64,000 bases of DNA from contig NZ_CP165628.1 of assembly GCF_041200025.1 (NCBI RefSeq), forward strand, positions 3,720,001-3,784,000. The letters are read 5' to 3'. A program made the position numbers and the translations under genes. Under the pieces are notes generated by a model, which was not told where the DNA came from, did no database searches, and saw only the letters and a program-made list of their open reading frames with translations. Source of the stretch: Rouxiella sp. WC2420. Lineage in GTDB: Bacteria; Pseudomonadota; Gammaproteobacteria; Enterobacterales; Enterobacteriaceae. Positions 39,492-51,699 of this stretch are shown here, one piece after another (the stretch's first letter is position 1; each line of letters opens with the position of its first letter).

Positions 39492-40775
39492 TTAAACCGG
39501 TGTGCTCAATGAAGCCAGGCGTTCAAAATAATCAGGGAAGGTCTTGGCGGTGCATTTCGGATCGAGAATGGTAACCGGGGTATCAGATAACGCCACCAGC
39601 GAGAAACACATTGCCATGCGGTGGTCATTATAGGTGCCAATTTCCGCAAAGGTCAGTGAAGTTGGCGGGACGATACTAATGTAATCTTCGCCCTCTTCCA
39701 CCGTGGCACCGACTTTACGCAGTTCGATCGCCATTGCCGCCAGACGATCGGTTTCCTTCACGCGCCAGTTATAAATGTTGCGCAGCGTTGTAGGGCCCTG
39801 AGCAAACAGCGCCGCGGTAGCAATAGTCATGGCTGCATCGGGAATATGATTCATATCCATGTCGATGCCATGCAATTCACCGCGAGTACACTCGATATAA
39901 TCTTCAGACCAGTTGACCGTCGCGCCCATTTTCTCCAGCACGTCGGCAAAACGAATATCGCCCTGCATGCTGTTTTTACCAATACCGGTTACGCGAACCG
40001 TGCCACCCTTGATAGCCGCAGCCGCCAGGAAATAAGAGGCGGAAGAGGCATCGCCCTCGACCAGGTAATTACCCGGCGAAAGATAGCTCTGCCTGGCCTG
40101 CACGCGAAACTGCTGATAGTCTTCATTGACTACGACCACGCCAAAGCTTTTCATCAGATTCAGGGTAATATCGATATAAGGTTTTGAAACTAAATCACCC
40201 TTGATACGAATAATAGTGTCATTTTCCGCCAACGGTGCAGTCATCAGCAGCGCGGTCAGGAATTGGCTGGATACGCTGCCATCAACACTGATTTCACCGC
40301 CTTTGAAGCCACCGCGCAGGCGCAATGGCGGGTAGTCTTCTTGCTCGAGATAGTCGATCTGCGCGCCACCGAGACGCAAAGCGTCAACGAGATGGCCGAT
40401 TGGGCGCTCTTTCATGCGCGGCTCGCCGGTCAATACTACATCTTGTTGACCCAGGCATAACGCGGCTGCCAGCGGGCGCATTGCTGTACCGGCATTGCCC
40501 AGAAACAGTTCCAGATTATCGGCTTTCGGGAAAATCCCGCCTAAACCGTCAATTTCGCAAAGGGTGCGGTCAGCCGACAGGCGATGCGTGACACCCAGAG
40601 CGGTCAGGGCGTTGAGCATATGGCGAACATCGTCACTGTCCAGCAGATTGGTCAGTCGAGTCGTGCCTTTGGCAAAAGCGGCCAGTAAAAGTGCACGGTT
40701 CGAGACGCTTTTTGAACCGGGTAAATTAATTGTGCCGTTGACATGCGCAACAGGCTGAATAGTTAAAGCTTCCAC
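39492..40775 (-). CDS. aroA: EPSP synthase
   Basis: AroA joins shikimate 3-phosphate and phosphoenolpyruvate to make 5-enolpyruvylshikimate 3-phosphate in aromatic synthesis. The 427 residues equal the E. coli length. Class I features are clear: [16 protein letters not shown] near the N-terminus, [16 protein letters not shown] with an unaltered glycine and proline, [17 protein letters not shown], and [15 protein letters not shown]. It follows serC by 136 bp with an attenuator-like hairpin between them, forming the classic serC-aroA operon. Confidence 0.98.
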   Translation of the reverse strand: MEALTIQPVAHVNGTINLPGSKSVSNRALLLAAFAKGTTRLTNLLDSDDVRHMLNALTALGVTHRLSADRTLCEIDGLGGIFPKADNLELFLGNAGTAMRPLAAALCLGQQDVVLTGEPRMKERPIGHLVDALRLGGAQIDYLEQEDYPPLRLRGGFKGGEISVDGSVSSQFLTALLMTAPLAENDTIIRIKGDLVSKPYIDITLNLMKSFGVVVVNEDYQQFRVQARQSYLSPGNYLVEGDASSASYFLAAAAIKGGTVRVTGIGKNSMQGDIRFADVLEKMGATVNWSEDYIECTRGELHGIDMDMNHIPDAAMTIATAALFAQGPTTLRNIYNWRVKETDRLAAMAIELRKVGATVEEGEDYISIVPPTSLTFAEIGTYNDHRMAMCFSLVALSDTPVTILDPKCTAKTFPDYFERLASLSTPV

Positions 40776-40821
40776 AGGGTCCCCACAAATCGGAAAAGGT
40801 CTTCGTTAATCTTTCAAAAAA

Positions 40822-40851
40822 CATAACCCCGGATCATTGACCGGGGTTATG
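40822..40851 (-). terminator. serC-aroA intercistronic terminator
   Basis: CATAACCCCGG / CCGGGGTTATG, 11-bp perfect stem with an 8-nt loop. On the minus strand it is followed by TTTTTTGAAAG. In E. coli a hairpin at this position reduces aroA expression relative to serC. Confidence 0.88.
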
Positions 40852-40911
40852 TTTAATCACCAACATTTCTAATAATAAAAATGCAAATCAAACAGTTAGC
40901 TTTGCGCGGAA

Positions 40912-41997
40912 TTAACCGTGACGTTTTTCAAAGTCATTCATAAACGCAGTCAACGCCTGAACGCCTTCCAGCGGCATGGCATTATAGATAGAGGCGCGCA
41001 TTCCGCCAACTACGCGGTGGCCCTTGAGGGCATGCAGACCGGCTGCCAGTGATTCTTTCAGGAATACTTCATCCAGAGCAGGATTTGCCAGCTGGAATGG
41101 AATATTCATGCGTGAACGGTTGGCGTCGGCTACCTGGTTGCGGTAGAAGTTGCTGCTATCGATAGTTTTGTACAGCAACTCAGCTTTCGCTTTGTTGCGT
41201 TTTTCGATTTCAGCAATGCCACCCTGTTCCTTCAGCCATTTAAATACCATACCAGACAGGTACCAGGCGAAAGTTGGCGGCGTGTTGAACATAGATTCGT
41301 TTTCGGCCAGCACGGTGTAGTCGAGAATTGACGGCAGCTCTTTGCGCGCCTTGCCAAGCAGGTCTTCACGCACGATAACCAACGTCAGGCCAGCAGGTCC
41401 GATGTTCTTTTGCGCGCCAGCGTAAATCACGCCAAAGCGGCTAACATCAATCTGGCTTGACAGAATGGTGGACGAGAAGTCGGCGATAACCACTTTGTCG
41501 CCAAAATCAGGCAGTTCATCAATCGCCAGACCATCGATAGTTTCGTTCGGGCAATAGTGAACATAGGCCGCGTCCTGGCTCAGTTTCCACTCGCTCATTG
41601 GCAGCAGGCCGCGCTTGTCACCGATAGTAGTAGTGATATCAATAACGTTCGGCGTGCAATATTTTTGCGCTTCTTTCACTGCGCTGTGTGCCCAATAACC
41701 GCCGTCGATGTAGTCTGCGGTAGATTTATCGCCCAGCAGGTTCATCGGGATTGCGGCAAACTGCGCGCGCGCGCCACCGTGACAGAACAGGACTTTATAG
41801 TTCGAGGGGATATTCATCAGGTCACGAATATCCTTTTCGGACTCTTCGGCTACCTGGATAAACTCCTTGCTACGGTGACTGATTTCCATCACCGAGGTAC
41901 CGAGGCCGTGCCAGTTGCAGAGTTCTTGTTCGGCACGACGTAACACTTCAGCCGGGATCATCGCCGGGCCTGAGCTAAAATTGTAAACCTGAGTCAT
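40912..41997 (-). CDS. serC: phosphoserine aminotransferase
   Basis: SerC is a PLP enzyme converting 3-phosphohydroxypyruvate to phosphoserine, and also working in pyridoxal phosphate synthesis. The 361-residue protein (E. coli 362) starts [19 protein letters not shown] and carries the PLP lysine in [12 protein letters not shown], plus [17 protein letters not shown] precedes the ATG. First gene of serC-aroA. The upstream gap contains a palindrome TGTCA-ttgat-TGACA (42042-42056). E. coli serC is controlled by Lrp and CRP, but no clear site was assigned here. ycaP, adjacent in E. coli, is absent. Confidence 0.97.
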   Translation of the reverse strand: MTQVYNFSSGPAMIPAEVLRRAEQELCNWHGLGTSVMEISHRSKEFIQVAEESEKDIRDLMNIPSNYKVLFCHGGARAQFAAIPMNLLGDKSTADYIDGGYWAHSAVKEAQKYCTPNVIDITTTIGDKRGLLPMSEWKLSQDAAYVHYCPNETIDGLAIDELPDFGDKVVIADFSSTILSSQIDVSRFGVIYAGAQKNIGPAGLTLVIVREDLLGKARKELPSILDYTVLAENESMFNTPPTFAWYLSGMVFKWLKEQGGIAEIEKRNKAKAELLYKTIDSSNFYRNQVADANRSRMNIPFQLANPALDEVFLKESLAAGLHALKGHRVVGGMRASIYNAMPLEGVQALTAFMNDFEKRHG

Positions 41998-42273
41998 TTC
42001 CCCTCACCACTTCTTTTAGATAGCTACTTGAAAGCCAGTTGTGTCATTGATTGACAGCCACAATAACGCGATGGGCATTATCAACAACCAGTTAATCGGT
42101 TTTATCACTGGTCTCCACCTGCTGCAATTGTTATTCGCCACAGATTAATAATCAGTAATAAAATTCATGTCGCCAGCGCTGATATTCTTTTTTCTTAGCG
42201 GCACGAATACATGGAGCTGAAGCCAAAAAACCCGTATCATTGCGCGTTTTTAGAACGCACAAAAGTGAACTCA
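41998..42273. other. serC-ycaO divergent spacer
   Basis: This 276-bp gap serves two divergent genes. It contains a 15-bp palindrome TGTCATTGATTGACA (42042-42056), 45 bp upstream of serC, which may be an operator. No small gene was seen. Confidence 0.45.
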
Positions 42274-44037
42274 ATGACGCAAACTTTTATCCCTGGCAAA
42301 GACGCGGCGCTGGAAGACTCCATCTCCCGTTTTCAGCAGAAACTTACCGATCTCGGCTTCAATATTGAAGAGGCCTCGTGGCTGAATCCGGTCCCACACG
42401 TCTGGTCCGTACACATTCGCGATCGCGATTGCCCGCTGTGCTTTACCAACGGCAAGGGAGCCAGTAAAAAAGCGGCATTGGCCTCGGCGCTTGGAGAATA
42501 CTTCGAACGTCTGTCCACCAACTATTTCTTCGCCGATTTCTATCTGGGCAAAGAGATTGCCAACGGCGAATTCGTTCACTATCCGAATGAAAAATGGTTC
42601 CCAATCCCGGCAGATAACAGCCTGCCAGCGGGCATCCTCGATGAGCGCCTGCACGCGTTTTACGACGAAGAGAAAGAGCTAACCGGCGGCGATTTGATCG
42701 ATCTGCAATCCGGCAATGCGGATCGTGGGATCTGCGCCCTGCCGTTTACGCGTCAGTCAGACCAGCAAACCGTTTATATCCCGATGAACATTATCGGCAA
42801 CCTGTATGTTTCCAACGGCATGTCAGCGGGTAACACCGCCAACGAAGCGCGCGTTCAGGGCCTTTCCGAAGTTTTCGAACGTTACGTTAAAAATCGCATC
42901 ATCGCCGAGTCAATCAGCCTGCCAGAAATTCCGGCCGACGTGCTGGCGCGCTATCCAGGCGTGGTGGAAGCCATTGCCAAGCTGGAAGAAGAAGGTTTCC
43001 CAATCCTTTCTTATGATGCTTCTCTGGGTGGCAACTATCCGGTGATTTGCGTTGTACTCTTCAATCCGGCCAACGGTACCTGTTTTGCCTCTTTTGGTGC
43101 TCACCCAGACTTTGGCGTGGCGCTTGAGCGCACCGTGACCGAGCTGCTGCAGGGTCGTAGCCTGAAAGATCTGGACGTGTTTACTGCGCCAACCTTCGAC
43201 GACGAAGAAGTTGCCGAGCACGCTAACCTGGAAACTCACTTTATCGATTCAAGCGGCCTTATCTGTTGGGATCTGTTCAAGCAGGACGCTGACTTCGAGT
43301 TTGCAGACTGGAGCTTCAGCGGCAGCACCGAAGAAGAGTTCGCGACTCTGATGGCTATTTTCGATAAGGAAGACGCCGAAGTTTATATCGCCGATTACGA
43401 ACATCTTGACGTTTACGCGTGCCGTATTATCGTTCCGGGCATGTCCGATATTTACCCGGCGGAAGACCTGCTGCTGGCCAATAACAGCATGGGCGCCCAC
43501 CTGCGCGAGCAAATTCTGGCCTTGCCAGACACTGAATTCGCCCCGGAAGAGTATCTGGAAATGATCACTCAACTGGATGACGAAGGTCTGGACGACTTCA
43601 CCCGCGTCCGCGAACTGCTGGGCATCGCCAGCGGCAAGGATAACGGCTGGTCTACGCTGCGCGTCGGCGAACTGAAATCAATGCTGGCGCTGGCCGGTGG
43701 TGATATGGATCAGGCTCTGACCTGGGCCGAGTGGGCACACGAGTTCAATTCCTCCGTGTACAGCGACGAGCGCAATAACTATTACCGTTGCCTGCAAACT
43801 CTGCTGCAACTGGCGCTGGAGCCCGAGCGCGAAGCCTCTCAGTACTATGGCGCATTCGTTAAAATGTACGGTCAGGAAGCCGTTGAGCGTGCCTCTGCGG
43901 CTATTAGCGGCGAAGAGCGTTTCCACGGTTTGTTTGCCGTTGATGCAGATCTTAAAGCCTTGCCTGCTCATCAGGGGCTGCTGGCAGCCTATGAAAAATT
44001 GCAGGCGGCCAAACGTCGTCACTGGTCAAAAGCATAA
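42274..44037 (+). CDS. ycaO: YcaO protein, partner of RimO in S12 methylthiolation
   Basis: YcaO is the founding member of the ATP-dependent YcaO family. In E. coli it aids RimO-dependent beta-methylthiolation of ribosomal protein S12. The 587-residue protein (E. coli 586) has the ATP-binding N-terminal domain with EARVQGLSEVFERYVKNRIIAES and a C-terminal tetratricopeptide-like region. The start at 42274 (MTQTFIPGKDAALEDS) matches E. coli; the 21-codon upstream extension does not, though neither start has a strong Shine-Dalgarno. Divergent from serC and followed by a strong terminator before focA. Confidence 0.95.
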   Translation: MTQTFIPGKDAALEDSISRFQQKLTDLGFNIEEASWLNPVPHVWSVHIRDRDCPLCFTNGKGASKKAALASALGEYFERLSTNYFFADFYLGKEIANGEFVHYPNEKWFPIPADNSLPAGILDERLHAFYDEEKELTGGDLIDLQSGNADRGICALPFTRQSDQQTVYIPMNIIGNLYVSNGMSAGNTANEARVQGLSEVFERYVKNRIIAESISLPEIPADVLARYPGVVEAIAKLEEEGFPILSYDASLGGNYPVICVVLFNPANGTCFASFGAHPDFGVALERTVTELLQGRSLKDLDVFTAPTFDDEEVAEHANLETHFIDSSGLICWDLFKQDADFEFADWSFSGSTEEEFATLMAIFDKEDAEVYIADYEHLDVYACRIIVPGMSDIYPAEDLLLANNSMGAHLREQILALPDTEFAPEEYLEMITQLDDEGLDDFTRVRELLGIASGKDNGWSTLRVGELKSMLALAGGDMDQALTWAEWAHEFNSSVYSDERNNYYRCLQTLLQLALEPEREASQYYGAFVKMYGQEAVERASAAISGEERFHGLFAVDADLKALPAHQGLLAAYEKLQAAKRRHWSKA

Positions 44038-44065
44038 TTAGCGCCGCTTAGGATTTGTATTTACT

Positions 44066-44097
44066 AAAAAACCGGTGGGAAACTGCCGGTTTTTTTA
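44066..44097 (+). terminator. ycaO terminator
   Basis: AAAAAACCGG pairs with CCGGTTTTTT around a loop of about 10 nt and is followed by a T-run. Confidence 0.88.
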
Positions 44098-44539
44098 TTC
44101 TCGCTTTCCATGTTAAATAACCTTTTTGATTCAATCCTTTATGGCAGAAGGAAATAAAGGCATTTTATCTGGTTTGACTCTCCTGATATTCCAGAGTTAA
44201 ATAGCGGAAAATTAAATTTAACATTGGATATATTTCACCAAGATAGACTTTTTAATTGTTAAATAACGCTATTTTTTATTTTCATAATTTCCACACCGCT
44301 CCAACATTACTTCATAAATATCAACGGACAGCCCGTTGGGAATGGCAAGCTGGTAAACTTTTAATATAAATCTTAAAAAATATTTTTATGTTACTTATCA
44401 AATAATTAATCGCTTATTGACCCTTTCGCCTTTTTATCTTTTTGCTTGTTAACCCCTCTCATGATCCAAATCAATAACTCAACTAAACTATCTTGCTAGT
44501 ATCTGTCTTGCAGTACATAACCCCGATAAGAGAGTTAAT
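44098..44539 (+). promoter_or_regulatory. focA-pfl regulatory region
   Basis: This 442-bp AT-rich gap has no gene. E. coli has multiple anaerobic promoters here under FNR, ArcA and IHF. Two identical GTTAAATAAC palindromes (cores within 44111-44121 and 44258-44268) resemble half of an ArcA motif but are not assigned. The FNR box and -10 nearest focA are listed separately. Confidence 0.6.
44461..44502 (+). promoter_or_regulatory. FNR class II promoter for focA
   Basis: ATGATCCAAATCAA (44461-44474) matches the FNR box TTGAT-N4-ATCAA at 9 of 10 positions. TAGTAT (44497-44502) is a good -10. If transcription starts at 44509, the FNR box is centred at -41.5, the exact class II activating position. 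Confidence 0.75.
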
Positions 44540-45403
44540 GTGAACGCTGATAACCCTTTCAATTTATTATTACCAGCGGCAACGGCTAAAGTCGCTGAAG
44601 ATGCAGGTGTGTATAAAGCTACCAAACAACCTATAAAAACTTTCTTCCTGGCGATTACTGCCGGCGTATTTATTTCAATCGCCTTCGTGTTTTATATCAC
44701 CTCGACAACTGGCACTTCGACCATTCCTTTCGGACTGGCAAAGCTGGTGGGGGGTATTTGTTTCTCTCTGGGGCTAATGCTGGTGGTGGTCTGCGGTGCA
44801 GACTTGTTTACCTCCACCGTGCTAACCGTTATTGCCAAAGCCAGCGGTCGAATTACGTGGGGACAGCTGGCGCGTAACTGGGCCAACGTCTATATCGGCA
44901 ATCTGGTGGGTGCCCTGTTTTTTGTGGCGCTGATTTGGCTTTCCGGCATGGCGATGACTGATAACGGCCAATGGGGATTGAACGTCCTGCAAACTGCCGA
45001 TCATAAAATGCATCACACTTTTGTCGAGGCCGTTTGTCTTGGGATCCTCGCCAATCTGATGGTTTGTCTGGCGGTCTGGATGAGTTACTCCGGACGAAGC
45101 CTGATGGACAAAATGTTCGCCATGATTCTGCCGGTTGCTATGTTTGTTGCCTGCGGCTTCGAGCACAGCATTGCCAACATGTTCATGATCCCACTCGGGA
45201 TTGTTATCAAAAATTTCGCTGCTCCCGAGTTTTGGCAAGCCGTTGGCAGTGCGCCGGAAAAGTTTGCCGACCTGAATATTTTACAATTTGTCACTGCCAA
45301 TCTGGTCCCGGTGACGATTGGTAACATCATCGGTGGCGGCTTGCTGGTGGGTCTGACCTATTGGGTTATTTATCTGCGCGATGGGCAAGCTCAGCAACAT
45401 TAA
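44540..45403 (+). CDS. focA: formate channel FocA
   Basis: FocA is a pentameric inner-membrane channel that moves formate out and, at low pH, back in during fermentation. The 287-residue protein begins at a GTG (as the alignment with the E. coli N-terminus KADNPFDLLLPAA requires), preceded by AAGAGAG. The FNT-family features are present: six membrane spans, SGVF-equivalent segment AGVFISIAFVFY, CGADLFTST, and GFEHSIANMFMIPLG with the conserved His. It is the first gene of focA-pflB, which makes and exports the same product. Confidence 0.96.
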   Translation: MNADNPFNLLLPAATAKVAEDAGVYKATKQPIKTFFLAITAGVFISIAFVFYITSTTGTSTIPFGLAKLVGGICFSLGLMLVVVCGADLFTSTVLTVIAKASGRITWGQLARNWANVYIGNLVGALFFVALIWLSGMAMTDNGQWGLNVLQTADHKMHHTFVEAVCLGILANLMVCLAVWMSYSGRSLMDKMFAMILPVAMFVACGFEHSIANMFMIPLGIVIKNFAAPEFWQAVGSAPEKFADLNILQFVTANLVPVTIGNIIGGGLLVGLTYWVIYLRDGQAQQH

Positions 45404-45458
45404 CGCTGCCGGTCGTGAAATTTAGATTTTGGGAAATTAAATTAGAGGTAGGTGCAAC

Positions 45459-47741
45459 ATGTCTAAGCTCAATGAGAAATTGACCACTGCATGGCAGAAT
45501 TTTAGCGCTGGCGAGTGGCAGACTGAAGTCAACGTACGTGACTTTATTCAGAAAAACTACTCCCCTTACGAGGGCGATGAATCATTTTTAGCAGGCGCCA
45601 CTACGGCGACGACGACTCTGTGGGACAGCGTGATGGTAGGCATCAAGCAGGAAAACGCGACTAAAGCGCCTGTTGATTTCGATACCGACCTTGCCTCGAC
45701 AATTACCTCGCACGATGCCGGTTATATCAATAAATCGCTGGAAACCATTGTTGGTTTGCAGACCGATGCGCCATTAAAACGCGCCATTATTCCTTTCGGC
45801 GGCATCAAAATGGTTGAGGGTTCGTGTCAGGTTTATGGCCGCGAACTCGACCCGCAGCTGAAAAAAACCTTTACTGAATATCGCAAAACTCATAATCAGG
45901 GCGTATTTGATGTTTACACCAAAGACATCCTGAACTGCCGTAAATCTGGCGTTTTGACCGGTTTACCTGATGCCTATGGCCGTGGCCGTATTATCGGTGA
46001 CTATCGCCGCGTCGCGCTTTACGGCATCGACTACTTGATGGCCGACAAATACGCGCAATTCCAATCCCTGCAATCACGACTGGAAAACGGCGAAGATTTG
46101 TCGATGACCATTCAGCTGCGCGAAGAAATCTCTGAACAGCATCGTGCGCTGGGCCAAATCAAACAAATGGCGGCCAAATACGGTTTCGACATTTCGGGCC
46201 CTGCAAGCACTGCTCAAGAAGCCGTGCAGTGGACATACTTCGGCTATCTGGCGGCGGTGAAATCACAAAACGGTGCAGCAATGTCATTCGGTCGCGTATC
46301 GACCTTCCTCGACATATTCATCGAACGCGATATCAAAGCCGGCAAACTGAATGAAGAACAAGCACAGGAATTAATTGACCATCTGGTAATGAAACTGCGC
46401 ATGGTGCGTTTCCTGCGTACTCCAGAATACGACGAGTTGTTCTCGGGTGACCCAATCTGGGCGACAGAATCTATCGCCGGTATGGGCGTCGATGGCCGCA
46501 CGCTGGTGACTAAAAACAGCTTCCGCTTCCTGAACACTCTATACACTATGGGGCCTTCCCCAGAGCCAAACATGACCATTTTGTGGTCAGAAAAGCTGCC
46601 GGTAAACTTCAAGAAATACGCGGCTAAAGTCTCCATCGATACTTCATCAATTCAGTATGAAAATGACGATCTGATGCGTCCGGACTTTAACAATGATGAT
46701 TACGCCATTGCCTGCTGCGTGAGCCCGATGATTGTCGGCAAACAGATGCAATTCTTCGGCGCGCGAGCCAACCTGGCAAAAACCATGCTCTACGCCATCA
46801 ATGGCGGTGTTGACGAGAAGATGAAAATCCAGGTTGGCCCTAAAGAAGCGCCAATGATGGATGAAGTGCTGGACTACGATAAAGTGATGGAACGTATGGA
46901 TCACTTTATGGATTGGCTGGCCAAACAGTATGTAACTGCGTTGAATGTCATTCACTTTATGCACGATAAATACAGCTACGAAGCTTCACTGATGGCGCTG
47001 CACGATCGCGATGTTTATCGCACTATGGCTTGTGGTATAGCCGGTTTATCGGTAGCTGCCGACTCACTGTCTGCGATTAAATACGCCAAAGTCAGCACTA
47101 TCCGTGATGAAGATGGCCTGGCCGTTGATTTCAAAATCGAAGGCGAATATCCACAGTTCGGTAACAACGATGCGCGGGTTGACGATATTGCCTGCGACCT
47201 GGTCGAACGTTTCATGAAGAAAATTCAGAAACTGCCAACCTATCGCGACGCGGTGGCTACCCAGTCAGTGCTTACCATCACCTCAAACGTGGTGTACGGT
47301 AAGAAAACAGGTAACACTCCAGACGGTCGCCGTGCCGGTGCACCATTTGGACCAGGCGCCAACCCGATGCATGGCCGTGACCAGAAAGGCGCCGTTGCCT
47401 CTCTGACCTCAGTGGCTAAACTGCCGTTTGCCTACGCCAAAGACGGTATTTCATATACTTTCTCCATCGTGCCAAACGCGCTGGGTAAAGACGATAACGT
47501 ACGCAAAGCCAATCTGGCTGGACTGATGGACGGTTACTTCCATCATGAAGATGCCATCGAGGGCGGCCAGCACCTTAACGTCAATGTGATGAACCGCGAG
47601 ATGCTGCTTGAAGCGATGGAAGATCCTGAAAAATATCCACAGCTGACCATCCGCGTTTCCGGCTATGCCGTGCGCTTTAACTCGCTGACCAAAGAGCAGC
47701 AGCAGGACGTTATTACCCGAACCTTTACTAAATCCATGTAA
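45459..47741 (+). CDS. pflB: pyruvate formate-lyase
   Basis: PflB is the glycyl-radical enzyme that splits pyruvate and CoA to formate and acetyl-CoA under anaerobiosis. The 760 residues equal the E. coli length. The adjacent active-site cysteines (about 418-419) are in [11 protein letters not shown], and the radical glycine (about 734) is in [12 protein letters not shown] near the C-terminus. TAGAGG precedes the ATG. It is co-transcribed with focA (55-bp gap) and activated by PflA just downstream. Confidence 0.98.
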   Translation: MSKLNEKLTTAWQNFSAGEWQTEVNVRDFIQKNYSPYEGDESFLAGATTATTTLWDSVMVGIKQENATKAPVDFDTDLASTITSHDAGYINKSLETIVGLQTDAPLKRAIIPFGGIKMVEGSCQVYGRELDPQLKKTFTEYRKTHNQGVFDVYTKDILNCRKSGVLTGLPDAYGRGRIIGDYRRVALYGIDYLMADKYAQFQSLQSRLENGEDLSMTIQLREEISEQHRALGQIKQMAAKYGFDISGPASTAQEAVQWTYFGYLAAVKSQNGAAMSFGRVSTFLDIFIERDIKAGKLNEEQAQELIDHLVMKLRMVRFLRTPEYDELFSGDPIWATESIAGMGVDGRTLVTKNSFRFLNTLYTMGPSPEPNMTILWSEKLPVNFKKYAAKVSIDTSSIQYENDDLMRPDFNNDDYAIACCVSPMIVGKQMQFFGARANLAKTMLYAINGGVDEKMKIQVGPKEAPMMDEVLDYDKVMERMDHFMDWLAKQYVTALNVIHFMHDKYSYEASLMALHDRDVYRTMACGIAGLSVAADSLSAIKYAKVSTIRDEDGLAVDFKIEGEYPQFGNNDARVDDIACDLVERFMKKIQKLPTYRDAVATQSVLTITSNVVYGKKTGNTPDGRRAGAPFGPGANPMHGRDQKGAVASLTSVAKLPFAYAKDGISYTFSIVPNALGKDDNVRKANLAGLMDGYFHHEDAIEGGQHLNVNVMNREMLLEAMEDPEKYPQLTIRVSGYAVRFNSLTKEQQQDVITRTFTKSM

Positions 47742-47771
47742 CCAGTTTTAGAGTTAATCGTCATTACTATC

Positions 47772-47797
47772 AAGGCTCTACTCCGGTAGGGCCTTTT
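47772..47797 (+). terminator. pflB terminator
   Basis: AAGGCTCTAC / GTAGGGCCTT with one T-G wobble and a TCCG loop, followed by TTG. A further small hairpin GACTCC / GGAGTC (47815-47833) lies in the pflA leader. Confidence 0.75.
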
Positions 47798-47857
47798 GCC
47801 AGCTGCTTTTTCAAGACTCCACGAGAAGGAGTCCTGGGACTATGGAGAACACCTGCA

Positions 47858-48598
47858 ATGTCAATCCAAGGTCGCATTCACTCATATGAATCCTGCGGTA
47901 CCGTTGACGGTCCCGGCATACGTTATATCGTGTTCTTTCAGGGCTGTCTGATGCGTTGTATGTACTGCCACAATCGCGACACCTGGGATCTGCACGGTGG
48001 CAAAGAGGTCAGCGTCGAAGATCTGATGAAAGAGATCGTGACCTATCGTCATTATATGAAAGCGTCGGGAGGCGGCGTTACCGCTTCAGGCGGAGAGGCT
48101 GTCTTGCAGGCCGAATTTGTGCGCGACTGGTTTCGCGCCTGTCAGGCAGAAGGCATTACAACCTGTTTAGACACCAACGGTTTTGTGCGTCGTTATGATC
48201 CGGTAATCGATGAACTGATCGACGCCACCGACCTGGTAATGCTTGACCTGAAACAGCTCAATGATGATATCCACGAAAAACTGGTCGGCGTATCCAACCA
48301 CCGCACGCTGGATTTCGCCCGCTATCTGGCCGAACGCAACAAACGCACCTGGATCCGTTACGTAGTCGTGCCCGGTTGGTCAGATGATGAACACTCGGTC
48401 CACATGCTCGGCGAATTCACCAAAGATATGGCAAATATCGAAAAAATCGAGCTGCTGCCCTATCACGAGCTTGGCAAGCATAAATGGATAGCGATGGGCG
48501 AAGAGTACGGCCTCGAGGGCGTTAACCCGCCGAGCAAAGAGATCATGGATAAGGTGAAGGGGATCTTGGAAAGCTATGGCCACACAGTAATGTATTGA
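47858..48598 (+). CDS. pflA: pyruvate formate-lyase activating enzyme
   Basis: PflA is a radical-SAM enzyme that abstracts the hydrogen from the PflB glycine to generate the radical. The 246-residue protein has the CxxxCxxC cluster motif at Cys30, Cys34 and Cys37 ([13 protein letters not shown]), then the SAM-binding [15 protein letters not shown]. It lies 116 bp after pflB, behind a partial terminator, so it probably has its own promoter as well, as in E. coli. An ERIC element follows within 45 bp. Confidence 0.97.
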   Translation: MSIQGRIHSYESCGTVDGPGIRYIVFFQGCLMRCMYCHNRDTWDLHGGKEVSVEDLMKEIVTYRHYMKASGGGVTASGGEAVLQAEFVRDWFRACQAEGITTCLDTNGFVRRYDPVIDELIDATDLVMLDLKQLNDDIHEKLVGVSNHRTLDFARYLAERNKRTWIRYVVVPGWSDDEHSVHMLGEFTKDMANIEKIELLPYHELGKHKWIAMGEEYGLEGVNPPSKEIMDKVKGILESYGHTVMY

Positions 48599-48641
48599 TA
48601 CATCGGTAAATTAAGTATGGTCGAGTCTTTAGCTTTTCGCA

Positions 48642-48769
48642 GATACCCAAAGTAATTGGAGCTGCAACAAGGCGGCAAGCGAGACGAATCCCCGGGAGCT
48701 TACATCAGTAAGTGACTGGGGCGAGCGAGCGTAGCCAACACAGTTGCGGCTTCAAGTACGAAGGGTATC
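48642..48769. repeat. ERIC element (copy 2), between pflA and ycaD
   Basis: This 128-bp imperfect palindrome has ends GATACCC and GGGTATC. Its core (GAATCCCCGGGAGCTTACAT and GTAAGTGACTGGGGCGAGCG) is close to the ERIC consensus. Stems are GCAAC/GTTGC, CCCC/GGGG and CTTAC/GTAAG. It fills the gap between the convergent pflA and ycaD genes, ending 4 bp before the ycaD stop, and could serve as a transcript 3' structure for both. Confidence 0.92.
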
Positions 48770-48773
48770 GTTA

Positions 48774-49919
48774 TCAGGCAGTGGCAACAGGTGTAGATTG
48801 TTGATCCGCTTTGCGCAATAACATTACCAGATAAACCAGCGCCACGGCGGCGATCATCACAAACAACACCCGGTCGGTGTAATTCTGCATCAGCATCGCG
48901 GTCATTGATGGCCCCGCCAGACTGCCAATGGTATAGCTCATCAGCAATGTCTGATTCATCGCCACCAACTCGTCCGAGCTAACCTTTTCACAGGCCCAGG
49001 ACATTGCTACCGGATACAGCGTAAAACCGGCACAACCCAGCACGAACAGAGCCGGTGCCATTGCATAACCTGCAAGCATTGCGATACTGCCGAGAATAAT
49101 CACGAACACTTGCACACGCAGCACCATCAAACGACCATAGCGGTCGGCAAGTCGCCCTACCGGCCATTGGCCTATAATCCCGGAGCTGACCAATAACGCC
49201 ATCCAGTAACCCACATCTGCATCGCTCAGTCCACGGTGCGCCAGAAACAGCGGCATCAAGCCGTAAAGCGAACCCAGCACAATACCGGAAATTACGCAGC
49301 CGTTGATTCCAAGGCGTGCACTACGCCGTTTGAACATCGGCCACACTGAAAGAGTTGGCAATTCGCTGTCTTGATTAGCAATGTGCGCAAATAACAGCGG
49401 CAGCATAGCGATAACAATCAGCCCTGTGACCCACGGAATAACGCTAAACAATTCGGTGGAGACTTTACCGAGGAGCAACTGGCCCATAACAGTGCCGATA
49501 TAATAAACAATCATGTAAGCAGCCAACAGCTGCCCACGGTTTTTCACCGTTCCACTACGCAGCAACGCACTCTCAACCACCACCCAAATCAGCGCACAGC
49601 CGATACCGGCCATAAATCGCCAGCTGACCCATCCCATAAAGCTCATTGAGAGTGTCAATCCTGCGGTCGCAACGGCAAACAAGATGCAAGAAAGTTGGTA
49701 GCTGAGATTAAAGCCAAAGCGCTTGATGATTCGACCTGCAATCAATGTCCCTACTAAATTACCGGCGTAATAAGAAGAGCTTACCAGCCCCACTTTCCAG
49801 GTAGGCAGGGTTTCGTGCGTCAACCATAAAGGGACGAGGGTGCTCAAAACCGCAATTGATACGGTCAACAGCAAAAGGCCGCAGAGCAGCAACAGCACCG
49901 GGCGAGAATACGCAGACAT
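48774..49919 (-). CDS. ycaD: MFS transporter YcaD
   Basis: YcaD is a major facilitator superfamily protein of unknown substrate. The 381-residue protein (E. coli 382) has about 12 hydrophobic spans and the typical loop motifs GRIIKRFGF after span 2 and [14 protein letters not shown] after span 8. Neighbouring dmsABC and ycaMNK of E. coli are absent, so it lies directly between pflA and serS. No clear promoter or strong ribosome binding site was identified. Confidence 0.93.
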   Translation of the reverse strand: MSAYSRPVLLLLCGLLLLTVSIAVLSTLVPLWLTHETLPTWKVGLVSSSYYAGNLVGTLIAGRIIKRFGFNLSYQLSCILFAVATAGLTLSMSFMGWVSWRFMAGIGCALIWVVVESALLRSGTVKNRGQLLAAYMIVYYIGTVMGQLLLGKVSTELFSVIPWVTGLIVIAMLPLLFAHIANQDSELPTLSVWPMFKRRSARLGINGCVISGIVLGSLYGLMPLFLAHRGLSDADVGYWMALLVSSGIIGQWPVGRLADRYGRLMVLRVQVFVIILGSIAMLAGYAMAPALFVLGCAGFTLYPVAMSWACEKVSSDELVAMNQTLLMSYTIGSLAGPSMTAMLMQNYTDRVLFVMIAAVALVYLVMLLRKADQQSTPVATA

Positions 49920-50301
49920 AGGGATTGAGCGACCAGAAATGCTAGGAAATTGCGCGCATCATGCCACTGGCAATAAAAAAGTCAATCTGGCGAAATCGAG
50001 CCGCCGCACAATCTGTATTTCGATGATTTAAATAACTAATCAATCGTCTGAATGAAGAAAATCACGGCTCGACCGAAGATTTTCTATCAAGATGATTATT
50101 AAGGAATTTATTTTAAATTTGGATAGGAAAACTTGAAAAAACAGCTTTAAAACAAGACGTTCGATTAAAAAATATCGCCGATGGCTATAAGCCCCAAAAG
50201 GGTACAAAAAAGGCCGAACGCCTTAACGTTCGACCTTGATGATTATTGGGAAATTAAACGACTGATGAGAACATCGCTCTTATTTCCAAATAATTACCGG
50301 C
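49920..50301. other. serS-ycaD spacer
   Basis: Apart from the serS terminator (50211-50238), this 382-bp AT-rich gap holds an inverted repeat GAAAATC / GATTTTC near 50056-50083 and the expected ycaD promoter region. No gene was seen. Confidence 0.45.
50211..50238 (-). terminator. serS terminator
   Basis: AAGGCCGAACG / CGTTCGACCTT, 11 pairs with one wobble and a 6-nt loop. On the minus strand it is followed by TTTTTTG. Confidence 0.85.

Positions 50302-51699
<1,398 letters not shown>

Noticed and set aside
48642-48769. ERIC copy first considered as a new structured RNA
   Set aside because: Its core matches the known ERIC consensus; novelty is limited to position and the compensatory changes.
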